A stretch of 44,861 nt of DNA, from positions 1 through 44,861 of the forward strand of contig CANPVF010000055.1 in NCBI GenBank assembly GCA_947581645.1, read 5' to 3'. This DNA comes from Candidatus Caribbeanibacter nitroreducens (GTDB taxonomy: Bacteria > Gemmatimonadota > Gemmatimonadetes > Palauibacterales > Palauibacteraceae). The translations under genes and the position numbers were made by a program. Of the stretch, positions 27,790 through 37,899 are shown piece by piece. Below the pieces are notes generated by a model. That model was not told the DNA's origin, ran no database searches, and saw only the letters and a program-made list of their open reading frames with translations. The first letter of the stretch is position 1, and each line of letters opens with the position of its first letter.

Positions 27790-28900
27790 GCTCGACCTCC
27801 CGGCGCGCCAGCCGCAGGAGCTCGTCGGCGATCCGATCCGCCGCGTCGGGGGCGCCGCGAGCGCGCGCCGCTTCGGCCATGGACTCGTGCCGCTCCGGAT
27901 CCCCCAGGATCTCCCGGACGAGCCCCCACAGCTCTCCCCGGTCCAGACGTGCCTCCAGCCGCATCTCGGCGGCTCCCGCGTCGGCCAGCCGGCGGGCGTT
28001 CTCCTCCTGGTGTCCGCCCGCCGCCCCGGGAAAGGGGACCAGCACCGAGGGCACCCCGGCCGCCGTGAGCTCGGACACGAACATCGCCCCGGCCCGGCAC
28101 ACGGCGATCTCCACCTGCGGGAGCAGCGCCGCTAGCCCCTCGACGAAGGGGACGACCCGGATCCGATCGGCCCACCGCGTGCCGGCCACACCGTCGCGGA
28201 CCTCGTCCTCGTGGGCCGGCCCGGTGACCCAGACCACGCGAACGTCCTCGCCGGGCCAGGAGTCGGACTCCCGCAGGTCCTCCAGGAGTCCCCGGTTGAG
28301 CCCGCGGGCCCCCTGGCTCCCGCCCACCACGAGGACGACCCGTCCCTCCGGCCACCAGGGCGGAGGCGGGGGCTCCCCCGCCGCCACGTCCACGGGATTG
28401 CCGAAGGAGAAGACCTCCGTGTCGGCCTCCACACGGAGCCTCCCCCGCGCCTCGGGAAAGCCCAGGTGCACCTGGTCCACGCGCCGGGACATCCAGCGGG
28501 TCACCAGGCCCGGCGCCGCGTTCTGTTCCTGCAGGGCCGTGGCGCAGCCGGAGGCCGCCCCGTACAGGAGCGGCGGGCCCGAGGCGTAGCCGCCGGTCCC
28601 CACCACCAGGTGCGGCTCCAGGTCCAGGAAGGCCCGCCGGAGGCCCCACCACACGGCCGGCATCGTGGCCAGCAGCCGCCAGTTCCTCCACGGTCGCGAG
28701 CGGAGGATGGGATGCATCGGGAGCAGACGATGCGGCAGGTCCCGCTCCGGGAGGACGGTGGCCTCCAGGCCCCGCTCGGCCCCCACGTAGAGGAGCCGCG
28801 GCTCCTCCCGGGCCCGGCGCCGGAGCGCCACGGCCAGGTTCAGAGCCGGATAGAGATGTCCCCCCGTCCCGCCGCCGGCCAGCATGATCCGGGTGCGCAT
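27779..28900 (-). CDS. murG: UDP-N-acetylglucosamine--N-acetylmuramyl-(pentapeptide) pyrophosphoryl-undecaprenol N-acetylglucosamine transferase
   Basis: MLAGGGTGGHLYPALNLA, GTGGYASGPPLLYG, VVGGSQGARGLN, CRAGAMFVSELTAAGVPSVLVPFP. Confidence 0.95.
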   Translation of the reverse strand: MRTRIMLAGGGTGGHLYPALNLAVALRRRAREEPRLLYVGAERGLEATVLPERDLPHRLLPMHPILRSRPWRNWRLLATMPAVWWGLRRAFLDLEPHLVVGTGGYASGPPLLYGAASGCATALQEQNAAPGLVTRWMSRRVDQVHLGFPEARGRLRVEADTEVFSFGNPVDVAAGEPPPPPWWPEGRVVLVVGGSQGARGLNRGLLEDLRESDSWPGEDVRVVWVTGPAHEDEVRDGVAGTRWADRIRVVPFVEGLAALLPQVEIAVCRAGAMFVSELTAAGVPSVLVPFPGAAGGHQEENARRLADAGAAEMRLEARLDRGELWGLVREILGDPERHESMAEAARARGAPDAADRIADELLRLARREVEREA

Positions 28901-28909
28901 GGGCCCTCC

Positions 28910-30085
28910 TCATCTCCGCTGCGAGGCGATGTTGAGGAGCACGCCCGTGGATCCCAGTCCCAGGACCAGGTGCGTGCCGCCGGCGCTGATGAAGGGCAGG
29001 TTCATGCCGGTGGTGGGGAGGAGCCCCAGGGTGACTCCGATGTGCCCGAAGGCCGTCACCGCCACCAGCCCCGTGATGCCCACGGCCAGGAGGCGCCCGA
29101 AGAGGTCCGGCGCCGAGCGCCCGATGCGCAGCGCGATGATCGCCCAGGCGAGGAACAGCCCCACCACGAGGACGGAGCCCACCAGCCCCCACTCCTCGGC
29201 GATGATCGAGAAGATGAAGTCGTTCTGCGGCTCCGGGAGGTAGTAGAGCTTCTGGCGGCTCTGCCCGAATCCGACGCCGAAGAGTCCGCCGGAGCCGATG
29301 GCGATGAGCGACTGCTGCAGCTGATATCCGATGTCGGCGGCCCGGGCCGACGGGTTCAGCACCGCCAGGACCCGATTCATCCGGTAGCCGGAGTTCATGA
29401 TCTGGTCCCAGAGCACCGGCAGCGAGAGCAGCCCCAGGAAGACGAAGTGACCGATGCGTCCGCCGGCCACGAAGAGGATCAGGCCGGCCAGGCCCGCGAT
29501 CATCAGGGCCGCCGAGAAGTGCGGCTGCAGGGTGACCAGGACGCAGATCATGCCCACGATGATCAGGAACGGCAGCAGGCCGTACCGCAGGCTGTGCAGA
29601 CGCTCCTGCTTCTTCACCGCCAGCGAGGCCGTCCACACGATCACCGCCAGCTTGGCCAGCTCCGAGGGCTGCACCGTGAGCGGCCCCAGCGTGAGCCAGC
29701 GGCGGGCACCGTTCACGCGCTCCGCGATGTTGTCCGCCGTCCACGGCACGACCAGCAGGACCAGGAGGAAGAGGGTCAGGAACACCGCCGGCCAGGCCAG
29801 CTTCCGGTACCAGCGGTAGTCCACGAAGCGGGCCACGGTGAGGGCCAGGAGCCCGACCCCGGCGTGGGTGGCCTGCTCCACCAGGTAGTAGGTGTCCGGC
29901 AGGCCCTCGGACTGGGCGATGAACGAGCTCGCGCTGTACACCGAGAGCAGGCCGAAGACCACCAGGAGCACCGTCAGGGCCAGCAGAGCCTTCGCCGCTC
30001 CGGGGGCCGAGGCGCCCGTGCCCTGCACCTCCAGTCCCGAGAGCGTACCGGCCCGGGCCGCCCCGACCGTCTTCGAGCCGCTCAC
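28910..30085 (-). CDS. ftsW: Peptidoglycan polymerase FtsW (SEDS family)
   Basis: Multi-TM; GARRWLTLGPLTVQPSELAKLAVI, GVGFGQSRQKLYYLPEPQNDFIFSIIAEEWG, LPFISAGGTHLV. Confidence 0.95.
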   Translation of the reverse strand: MSGSKTVGAARAGTLSGLEVQGTGASAPGAAKALLALTVLLVVFGLLSVYSASSFIAQSEGLPDTYYLVEQATHAGVGLLALTVARFVDYRWYRKLAWPAVFLTLFLLVLLVVPWTADNIAERVNGARRWLTLGPLTVQPSELAKLAVIVWTASLAVKKQERLHSLRYGLLPFLIIVGMICVLVTLQPHFSAALMIAGLAGLILFVAGGRIGHFVFLGLLSLPVLWDQIMNSGYRMNRVLAVLNPSARAADIGYQLQQSLIAIGSGGLFGVGFGQSRQKLYYLPEPQNDFIFSIIAEEWGLVGSVLVVGLFLAWAIIALRIGRSAPDLFGRLLAVGITGLVAVTAFGHIGVTLGLLPTTGMNLPFISAGGTHLVLGLGSTGVLLNIASQRR

Positions 30086-31515
30086 CGCGCCCCCCCGTCG
30101 CCGTGGGCGGCGATCCGGTCCCGCACCAGCTCCATGAAGCGCTCGCCGCGGACCTCGTAGCTGGGGAACATGTCGTAGCTGGAGCAGGCCGGGGAGAAGA
30201 GCACCACGTCCCCGCTCTCCGCCATCTCGGCGGCCCGGTCCACCACGTTCTCCAGCCCGGACGCGACCCGGACGGGAGCCGGCCCGTCCCGCAGCTCACC
30301 GACGATCTGCGGCGCCGCCTCCCCGAACGCGATCACGCCGCGAACCCCGTCGAAGTCCTGCTCCAGGTCCCCGTAGTCCTGGCCCTTGTGCCGTCCGCCC
30401 AGGAGCAGCACCACCGGCTCGTCGAAGGAACGGAGCGCCACGCGGGTGGCCGAGGCGTTCGTGGCCTTGGAGTCGTTGACCCACCGCACCCCGCCGTACT
30501 CGCCGACCAGCTGCAGGCGATGCGGCAGGGGCTCGAAGCTCTCCAGCCCGCGGACCAGGTCCTCCCTCCCGCATCCCACGAGCGCCGCCGCCAGTCCCGC
30601 CGAGAGGGCGTTCTGCACGTTGTGGAGGCCGATGAGATGCAGCTCGTCCACGTCCGAGACCCAGCGCTCCTCGCGGCCGGGCAGGCGCAGGTGCAGCGCC
30701 CCGTCGTCGCCCAGGTAGGCGCCCTGCTCCACGGGTCCCTCCACCGAGACGTGGTGGACGTCGCCGCGGACGTTTCGGGCCAGATCCAGGACGTCCCGGT
30801 CGTCGGCGTTCAGCACCCACCGGGACTCCTCGGTGGCATTCTCGAAGATGCGCTGCTTGTCCGAGTAGTACTGGTCCACGTCCCGGTACCGGTCCAGGTG
30901 GTCCGGGGCCAGATTCAGGAAGACGCCGACGTCCGTCCGCAGGCTCTCGATGTCCGCCAGCTGGAAGGAGCTCAGCTCCACGACGACCCAATCGGGCTGG
31001 TCGTCCAGCAGGGCGATCTCCGACAGAGGCCGGCCGATGTTTCCGCCGGTCACGGCGTCCACGCCGGCCTCCCGGAGCAGGTGTCCGCACAGGGCCGTGG
31101 TCGTCGTCTTGCCGTTGGTGCCGGTGATCCCCACCAGGCTCGAATCGAGGTACCAGTAGGCCAGCTCCGCCTCCGTGACCGTCCGCAGGTCCGCATCGCG
31201 CATCTCGCGGCGGACCTGTGCCGAGGGTGGCACCCCGGGACTCACCACGGCGAGCTCGCAGGCCAGGATCCGGTCGATGTCGTGCTGGCCCGCCTCGGCG
31301 TCGATGCCCCCGGAACGCAGGCGCTCGGCCGCCTCGCGCTGGGCCTCCCCGGCCGACACGTCGCTGGCGTACACGGCGGCCCCCCGGGCCGCCGCCAGCT
31401 TCGCCGCGGCTTCGCCCGACGCGCCGATCCCGATCACGGCCACGCGGCTTCCCTCCAGCCGCGGCCGCGACCTCGCGTGCTCCTCGCTCGTCGTCCCGTC
31501 GCCGGTGTCGTTCAT
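30082..31515 (-). CDS. murD: UDP-N-acetylmuramoyl-L-alanine--D-glutamate ligase
   Basis: VAVIGIGASGEAAAKLAAARGA, GITGTNGKTTTTALCGHLL, VNDSKATNASATRVAL. Start at MNDTGDG (31515). Confidence 0.95.
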   Translation of the reverse strand: MNDTGDGTTSEEHARSRPRLEGSRVAVIGIGASGEAAAKLAAARGAAVYASDVSAGEAQREAAERLRSGGIDAEAGQHDIDRILACELAVVSPGVPPSAQVRREMRDADLRTVTEAELAYWYLDSSLVGITGTNGKTTTTALCGHLLREAGVDAVTGGNIGRPLSEIALLDDQPDWVVVELSSFQLADIESLRTDVGVFLNLAPDHLDRYRDVDQYYSDKQRIFENATEESRWVLNADDRDVLDLARNVRGDVHHVSVEGPVEQGAYLGDDGALHLRLPGREERWVSDVDELHLIGLHNVQNALSAGLAAALVGCGREDLVRGLESFEPLPHRLQLVGEYGGVRWVNDSKATNASATRVALRSFDEPVVLLLGGRHKGQDYGDLEQDFDGVRGVIAFGEAAPQIVGELRDGPAPVRVASGLENVVDRAAEMAESGDVVLFSPACSSYDMFPSYEVRGERFMELVRDRIAAHGDGGAR

Positions 31516-32618
31516 CGGATCTTCAGGGTCGCCAGTCCCACCAGGGCACAGATGATCGAGAGGATGTAGAACCGGATGACGACCTTCGTCTCCGGCCAGC
31601 CGATCTTCTCGAAGTGGTGGTGCAGCGGGGCCATTCGGAACAGACGCTGGCCGTTGCCGTCGCCCCCCTTCGTGACCTTGTAGTAGCCGGTCTGCAGGAG
31701 CACCGAGACGGCCTCGGCCACGAACACCCCGCCCACGATGAGGAGCAGGAACTCCTCCTTGATCAGCACCGCCACGGCTCCGATGGCGCCGCCCAGGGCC
31801 AGGGAGCCGGTGTCCCCCATGAAGACCTCCGCCGGCGGCGCGTTGAACCACAGGAAGCCGATGGCGGCGCCGGCGAGGGCCGTGCAGAAGACCGTGAGCT
31901 CCCCTGCCCCGGGGAGGTAGAAGATGTTCAGGTAGGCGGACGTGTCGACGCGGCCCGTCACGTAGGCGAAGACCCCGAACGTGAGCACCGCCACGGCGGC
32001 CAGGCCGGCGGCGAGGCCGTCCAGGCCGTCCGTCAGGTTGACGGCGTTCGAGCTCCCCGCCAGCACGAGCCCCACGAAGACCGGGAACAGGGGCGCCCAG
32101 ATCACCACGTGCAGGTTCTTGAAGAACGGGAGCGTGGTGTGGGTGGCCGGATAGCCGGAGAGCGGGAACTGGAGCAGAAACCAGCCCAGGGCCACGCCCA
32201 GGACCATCTGGCCCACCAGCTTCTGGCCCGCGATGAGGCCGCGAGACTTGTGGCGGACGACTTTCAGGTAGTCGTCCACGAAGCCGATCGCACCCATCCA
32301 CGCGGTCACGACCATGGCGATCTGCACGTAGCGGTCGTCCAGGCGGGCCCACAGGAGAGTGGGGATCAGCGTCGCAGCGAGGATGATGATCCCCCCCATG
32401 GTGGGGGTCCCGGCCTTCTCCAGGTGGGACTTCGGCCCCTCCAGGCGGACGACCTGGCCCCACCCGCGGTCCTCCAGCCACCGGATCACCGACGGCCCCA
32501 CCACGAAGGCCACGAGCAGGGCCGTGACCATGGCGCCGGCGGAGCGGAAGGTGATGTACTGGAAGACGTTGAAGATGATGTGCTCGTCGGCCAGCGGGTA
32601 CAGGAAGTGGTAGAGCAT
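31512..32618 (-). CDS. mraY: Phospho-N-acetylmuramoyl-pentapeptide-transferase
   Basis: GPKSHLEKAGTPTMGGIII, IGFVDDYLKV, NLTDGLDGLA, FMGDTGSLALGG, APLHHHFEKIGWPETKVVIRF. Confidence 0.96.
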   Translation of the reverse strand: MLYHFLYPLADEHIIFNVFQYITFRSAGAMVTALLVAFVVGPSVIRWLEDRGWGQVVRLEGPKSHLEKAGTPTMGGIIILAATLIPTLLWARLDDRYVQIAMVVTAWMGAIGFVDDYLKVVRHKSRGLIAGQKLVGQMVLGVALGWFLLQFPLSGYPATHTTLPFFKNLHVVIWAPLFPVFVGLVLAGSSNAVNLTDGLDGLAAGLAAVAVLTFGVFAYVTGRVDTSAYLNIFYLPGAGELTVFCTALAGAAIGFLWFNAPPAEVFMGDTGSLALGGAIGAVAVLIKEEFLLLIVGGVFVAEAVSVLLQTGYYKVTKGGDGNGQRLFRMAPLHHHFEKIGWPETKVVIRFYILSIICALVGLATLKIR

Positions 32619-34015
32619 CAGCCCTCCCCCTCCCCGTAGCGCTCCGCCAGGCGCTCGACCACGTCCTCCATGTGGGCGCCCCTGGATCCCTTCACCAGGA
32701 TCACCTCGTCGCCCCGGAGCCGTCCGCGGAGACGCTCCCACAGGGTCTCGTTGTCCTCGGCCGTCACCACGTCGACGCCGGGAGCGTGACCGTTCAGGCG
32801 CTCCGCCGCCGGCCGGAAGAGCCCCGTGGCGGCCACGACCTCGAAGCTGGACTCCGCCAGCCGGCGCGCCACGTCGCGATGCGCCTCCTCGCTGGCCTCA
32901 CCGAGCTCCAGCATGCTGCCCACCACGGCCACGCGGCGGCGATCGGCGAAGGTGGAGCGGCACCAGTCGATGGCCGCCTCGAAGGACTCGGGATTCGCGT
33001 TGTAGCAGTCGGCGATGACCGTGAGGTCGCCGTAGCGGCGGACCGCGCCCCGGAGGCCCAGCGGGCGGTAGGAGGCCAGCCCCCGGGCCACCTCCTCCGG
33101 ACGCCGTCCCAGGCCCTCGGCCATGGCCGCCGCCATGAGCGCGTCCCGGAGGTGGTGCTCGCCGCCGGCCTGCACCTCGTAGCCGACGCCGCCCCGGCGG
33201 AAGGCGACCCGGTCGGGCCCCACGTCGGCCTCCTCCGGCGCGAAGTCCGCGTCGGCCCCGGCTCCCGCCACCACGGCGTCGGGACGCATCTGACGCGCGG
33301 CCCGCGGCAGCTCCGGCGGCCGGTCGCCGACGACGACGTTCCCGTCGGACGACGCCGCCTCGACGACGGCCAGCTTCTCCGCGAGGACACCCTCGACGTC
33401 GCCGAGCCCCTCCAGGTGCGCCGGACCCACCGTCGTGATGAGAGCGTCGTCCGGCCCGGCGATCTCCGCCAGGCGGGCGATCTCCCCCGGTGCGCTGGTG
33501 GCCAGCTCCAGCACCCAGACCTCCGCCTCCGCCGGGGCGCCCAGCACGGTCAGGGGAAGCCCCACGCGGTTGTTCCAGTTGCCCGGCGTCCGGTGCACCC
33601 CCGGCTCGCCGCCCAGCGCGGCGGCCAGCATCTCCTTGACCGTGGTCTTGCCCGAGCTCCCGGTGATCGCCACCACCCGGGCGCCGCTCCTGCGCCGGTG
33701 GTACGTGGCCAGCTCGCCCAGGGCACGGCGGGGATCCGCCACCGGGTAGAGGGCCATCTCCAGCGGAGGGAGCTCGCGCCCGGCGCGCACCACGGCCCCG
33801 CGGGCACCGGCCGCCTCGGCCTCCTCCAGGAAGTCCATGGCGTCGTGGTTCTCGCCGCGGAGAGCCACGAAGAGGGAGCCCGGCTGCAGATCGCGCGTGT
33901 CGGTGGAGACCGACGTGAAGCGCAGCTCCGGGTCGTCGTCGCGGATCCTGCCCTCGGCCGGCGCACGGATCGCCAGCGCCTCGCGCACCTCGGGCGCGGT
34001 GAAGGAGGCGCTCAC
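32618..34015 (-). CDS. murF: UDP-N-acetylmuramoyl-tripeptide--D-alanyl-D-alanine ligase
   Basis: AITGSSGKTTVKEMLAAAL, TPGNWNNRVGLPLTVL, DCYNANPESFEAAI. GTG start at 34015 overlaps the murE stop. Confidence 0.94.
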   Translation of the reverse strand: MSASFTAPEVREALAIRAPAEGRIRDDDPELRFTSVSTDTRDLQPGSLFVALRGENHDAMDFLEEAEAAGARGAVVRAGRELPPLEMALYPVADPRRALGELATYHRRRSGARVVAITGSSGKTTVKEMLAAALGGEPGVHRTPGNWNNRVGLPLTVLGAPAEAEVWVLELATSAPGEIARLAEIAGPDDALITTVGPAHLEGLGDVEGVLAEKLAVVEAASSDGNVVVGDRPPELPRAARQMRPDAVVAGAGADADFAPEEADVGPDRVAFRRGGVGYEVQAGGEHHLRDALMAAAMAEGLGRRPEEVARGLASYRPLGLRGAVRRYGDLTVIADCYNANPESFEAAIDWCRSTFADRRRVAVVGSMLELGEASEEAHRDVARRLAESSFEVVAATGLFRPAAERLNGHAPGVDVVTAEDNETLWERLRGRLRGDEVILVKGSRGAHMEDVVERLAERYGEGEG

Positions 34016-35550
34016 GGCGTCCCTCCCGCGGGCTCGCTCCCGCCGGCACCGGCCGTGGCATCGTCCACGCTCCCGGCGGCCAGCCCCATCTCCCGGGAGA
34101 GCTCGGCCACGACCTCCGCCTCGTCGAAGGGAATCCGCTCCCCGTCGATCACCAGCTCGGTCTCGTGTCCCTTGCCGAGGAGGAGAACCACGTCCCCCGG
34201 CCCGGCGGCCTCCATGGCGCGCCGGATCGCCTCCCTCCGGTCGAGCTCGATCCTCGGCTCTCCGGCGGTCATGCCCTCCGCCACGTCGCGCGCGATCCGC
34301 CCGGGGTCCTCGCTCCGGGGGTTGTCGTTGGTGATCCAGGCCTCGTCGGCGAGCCGGTCGGCCACCTCGCCCATGAGGGGACGCTTGCCACGGTCGCGCT
34401 CTCCTCCGGCTCCGAACACGACCAGCAGACGTCCCTCCGCCAGTCGCCGCACCGCCTGGATGGCCCTCTCCATCGCCTCCGGCGTGTGGGCGTAGTCCCG
34501 GATCACGACCGGCGGCTCGTCCCGGAGCCGCTCCAGCCGGCCGGGAGCCTGGGGTGCTCCGGACAGGAGCTCCGCCGTCCGCCCGGCGCCGAGCCCGAAC
34601 TCGAGGCCCGCGGCCGCAGCGGCCAGGGCGTTGCTCACGTTGTAGTCGCCGGGTATGCGGAGGCTCACGGGGTGCGACCGTTCCCCACCCCTCACCGTCA
34701 GGCCGAACCGCGTCTCCCGCGGCGTCGCCTCGACGTCCACCGCCCGCACGTCGGCGCCCTCGCCGAAGCCGTACCGCACGACCCTGCGGCCCGCGAAGTC
34801 CGCGTCCTCCCAGGAGGGCTCGTCGGCGTTCACCAGGCACGCGCCGGACCGGCGCACCCGCTCGGCCAGGCGGAGCTTCGCCCGCCGGTAGTCCTCCATG
34901 TCCCGGTGATACTCCAGGTGCTCACGGCTCAGCGTCGTGAAGATGCCCGCCTCGAGGTCCAGCGCGGCGGCGCGGCGCTGGTCCAGGGCGTGGGAGGAGA
35001 TCTCGAGCACCGCGGCCTCGGCGCCCCGGTCCCGGAGCTCGCGCAGCTGTCGATGGAGGCGAACGGGCCCCGGCGTCGTCAGCCCTCCGCTCCGGACCGT
35101 TCCGTCCGGGTCGGTCACGCCCAGGGTGCCGACGGCCCCGGTGGGCGCGGCGCCGGACAGGACGTGGCGCGTGAGCCAGGTGGTGGTGGTCTTGCCGTTG
35201 GTCCCCGTGACGCCGACCAGCCTCATCTCCTGGCCGGGGTCACCGCTGAACAGGGCGGCGAGATGGGAGACGGCGAGGCGGCTGTCGCTCACCACCAGCT
35301 GCGGCAGGCCGACATCGTCCACCGGGCGCTCGACCAGCGCGGCCCGTGCGCCGGCCTCCGCCGCCTCGGCCAGGAAGTCGTGGCCGTCGAAGCTGGTGCC
35401 CGGCACGGCGACGAAGAGATCCCCGCTCTCGACCTCGCGCGAATCGGCGGACAGTCCGCCGTAGACGGCCGGTGGCTCTCCCCGCCACTCGGCCGTCACG
35501 CCGCCCTCACGCAGTCTTCGGAGTACCTCTCCTTCGCCGATCTCGGTCAC
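34012..35550 (-). CDS. murE: UDP-N-acetylmuramoyl-L-alanyl-D-glutamate--2,6-diaminopimelate ligase
   Basis: GVTGTNGKTTTTWLTRHVL, RDYAHTPEAMERAI, TNDNPRSEDP (DNPR motif of meso-DAP-adding enzymes). Confidence 0.94.
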   Translation of the reverse strand: MTEIGEGEVLRRLREGGVTAEWRGEPPAVYGGLSADSREVESGDLFVAVPGTSFDGHDFLAEAAEAGARAALVERPVDDVGLPQLVVSDSRLAVSHLAALFSGDPGQEMRLVGVTGTNGKTTTTWLTRHVLSGAAPTGAVGTLGVTDPDGTVRSGGLTTPGPVRLHRQLRELRDRGAEAAVLEISSHALDQRRAAALDLEAGIFTTLSREHLEYHRDMEDYRRAKLRLAERVRRSGACLVNADEPSWEDADFAGRRVVRYGFGEGADVRAVDVEATPRETRFGLTVRGGERSHPVSLRIPGDYNVSNALAAAAAGLEFGLGAGRTAELLSGAPQAPGRLERLRDEPPVVIRDYAHTPEAMERAIQAVRRLAEGRLLVVFGAGGERDRGKRPLMGEVADRLADEAWITNDNPRSEDPGRIARDVAEGMTAGEPRIELDRREAIRRAMEAAGPGDVVLLLGKGHETELVIDGERIPFDEAEVVAELSREMGLAAGSVDDATAGAGGSEPAGGTP

Positions 35551-35569
35551 GTGCCGTACTCACTTCGCG

Positions 35570-37573
35570 TCAATGCAGGACCACCGTGTCGCCCGGCGCC
35601 ATGCGGGTGCCGGGCGCCGGACGCTGCGAGCGGACCTCTCCTCCGGAGCGGAGCTCCACCTGCAGTCCGAGCTCGTGCAGCCGGGCCACCGCTCCGCGCA
35701 CGGTCATGCCGGAGAGGTCGGGGAGGACGGCCGTCTGGCCCTCGTCGCCGCCCGACCACCGGTCCGGCTGCTCCCCGCCGACGGCCAGCACGTAGGGGCC
35801 GCTGTCCCCGGCGGACGGGGCTCCCCGGCCCGCGCGGGCCGGCGGTCCGCCCCACTCCACACGGTGCAGGCTCTCGCCGCTCCAGGAGTCGCCCGGAATC
35901 ACCGTCCCGCGCGACGAGAGAGCGGCCTGGAGGGTCATCCGGCTCACGGGAGCCGCCGTGAGGCCTCCGTAGTAGTCCCCCTGCGGGTCCTCGAGCTTGG
36001 TGAGGACCAGGAGCTTCGGATCCTTCGCCGGCGCGAACCCGACGAAGGACGCCGCGTACCGCCGGTCCCGGTAGCCGCCGGAGCTCGCCAGCCGCGCCGT
36101 TCCGGTCTTCCCGGCCAGCGGCAGGCTCGTCATGGAGGCACGGGTCGCCGTCCCCTCCTCCACCACCGAGCGCAGGACGCTCCGCAGGTGGGAGGCGACC
36201 TCCTCGGAGAGCACCCGGCGGACACTCGTGGGCTCCCGACGATAGACGACCTCGCCGGAGGCGTTCCGGACCTCCTCCACGAGGTGGGGCCGCATGAGGA
36301 CGCCGTCGTTGGCCAGGGCGCTGTACGCCGCCGCCAGCTGCAGGGACGTCACCGAGATCTCGTACCCCATGGCCAGCGACGCCTGGCTCAGGGCCGACCA
36401 CTCCTCGGGACGGCGGAGGCGGCCGCCGGACTCCGACGGAAAGGTGATCCCCGTCGGGGTCCCGAAGCCGAAGTCCCGGAGGTAGCTGTACTGGACGCCC
36501 GGGTCCAGCTTCTCGGCGAGCTTCGCAGCGCCGATGTTGCTGGACTCGCGGATGACCCCCCGGACGGTGATCGTGTCCATGGGATGAACGTCCCGGATGG
36601 TCCTGTGCTCGGTCCGGTAGACACCGTCCTCGGCGTAGACCGAATCGTCCAGGCTCACACGCTCCTCGGCCAGCAGCGCCGAGAGCAGGAAGGGCTTGGC
36701 CGTGGATCCCGGCTCGTAGGGAGAGGTGAAGGCCGGCAGTCCCCCGGGCTCTCCGCTCCGGCGGCTGGCCACGGCCAGCAGGTCGCCCGTCTCCGGGTCC
36801 ATGATCAGGATGTCGCCGCCGGACGCGCCCGTCTCCTTGAGGGCATCGTCCAGCGCGTTCTGGGCGATGGTCTGCAGCTCTCCGTCCAGGGTCAGGTGGA
36901 CGTCGTGTCCCGGCCGGGCCGAGGCGATCTTCCCGTCCGGGAGCGGATAGAGCTCCCCGCGGGCGTCGCGCCGGCTCATGGCGCGCCCCGGCTCGCCGAC
37001 CAGCAGGGAGTCCAGCGCCAGCTCGAGGCCGGACTGTCCCCGGCCGTCGGCGCCGACGTTCCCCACCACCGGCGAGGCCAGCCCGCCCTCCGGGTGGTTC
37101 CGGGAGGGGACGTGCTCGAAGTAGACGCCCTGCCGGACCGCGGCCTCGAGTCGGTCCCGCTCGGACGCGGAGAGGCGCCGCGGGAGGGCGACCCAGCCCG
37201 ATTCGGCCCGGCGCAGCTTCGAGACCTCCCGGGAGGAGAGCCCCAGCACCCTGCGGATGGCGGTCACCGCGCGCTCCTGGTCCCGGACTTCCCGGGGGGC
37301 GAGATAGCCGCGGTAGACCTGATCGCTCACGGCCAGGGGGCGCCCGTCCCGGTCGAAGATCCCACCGCGCTCGGCCGGGAGCTCGACCTGGCGGGCCGAC
37401 TGCTCCTGCACCTTCTGGCTCCACTTCTCCTGCTCCACCACCTGCAGGTGAACGCCGCGTCCCACGTAGACGGCGGCGAGCAGCACGAAGCCGATCCCCA
37501 CGATCCGCAGTCTCCACCGGTGCGTCCGGGAGCCGGGGGCGTCCCCCCGTCCTCTGTCAGCACTGCCGTTCAT
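35570..37573 (-). CDS. ftsI: Penicillin-binding transpeptidase FtsI/PBP3 with C-terminal PASTA domain
   Basis: N-terminal TM; EPGSTAKPFLLSALL (SxxK), RESSNIGAAK (SxN), LAGKTGTARLA (KTG); C-terminal LPDLSGMTVRGAVARLHELGLQVEL...PAPGTRMAPGDTVVL (PASTA). Confidence 0.94.
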   Translation of the reverse strand: MNGSADRGRGDAPGSRTHRWRLRIVGIGFVLLAAVYVGRGVHLQVVEQEKWSQKVQEQSARQVELPAERGGIFDRDGRPLAVSDQVYRGYLAPREVRDQERAVTAIRRVLGLSSREVSKLRRAESGWVALPRRLSASERDRLEAAVRQGVYFEHVPSRNHPEGGLASPVVGNVGADGRGQSGLELALDSLLVGEPGRAMSRRDARGELYPLPDGKIASARPGHDVHLTLDGELQTIAQNALDDALKETGASGGDILIMDPETGDLLAVASRRSGEPGGLPAFTSPYEPGSTAKPFLLSALLAEERVSLDDSVYAEDGVYRTEHRTIRDVHPMDTITVRGVIRESSNIGAAKLAEKLDPGVQYSYLRDFGFGTPTGITFPSESGGRLRRPEEWSALSQASLAMGYEISVTSLQLAAAYSALANDGVLMRPHLVEEVRNASGEVVYRREPTSVRRVLSEEVASHLRSVLRSVVEEGTATRASMTSLPLAGKTGTARLASSGGYRDRRYAASFVGFAPAKDPKLLVLTKLEDPQGDYYGGLTAAPVSRMTLQAALSSRGTVIPGDSWSGESLHRVEWGGPPARAGRGAPSAGDSGPYVLAVGGEQPDRWSGGDEGQTAVLPDLSGMTVRGAVARLHELGLQVELRSGGEVRSQRPAPGTRMAPGDTVVLH

Positions 37574-37899
37574 CGTTCGCTCCGTTCGGTGAAGGACTCC
37601 GTCGTGTCTCCGGTGGCCTCGGGGAGGATGCGGATCTCTTCGTCCTCCGCGGGCCGGAACCCCATCCGCCCGGCCACCTCCAGGATCCGTCGGCGCGAGG
37701 CCAGGGAGTCGGCGCGGCGGGTGGCGCCGTTCAGCGCCTCACGCGCCGCCTGCACCTCCTGGCGGAGGCTGTCGGCGGCCGTGATCAGCTCCCGGGCCGC
37801 CCCGTCGCGGCGCACCGCGACGAACAGCGAGCCCACGAATGCGGCCGCCGAGACGAGCAGTACCAGCGTGGACCAGCGGCCTCCGCTCGTGCCGCTCAC
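37570..37899 (-). CDS. ftsL: FtsL-like cell division protein
   Basis: 109 aa, one N-terminal TM then a coiled-coil-like region; located between rsmH and ftsI with 4-nt overlaps on both sides. Confidence 0.75.
   Translation of the reverse strand: MSGTSGGRWSTLVLLVSAAAFVGSLFVAVRRDGAARELITAADSLRQEVQAAREALNGATRRADSLASRRRILEVAGRMGFRPAEDEEIRILPEATGDTTESFTERSER

Noticed and set aside
27786-30299. 837-aa (-) ORF across murD-ftsW-murG
   Set aside because: Same-strand alternative frame, overlaps three genes with conserved motifs.
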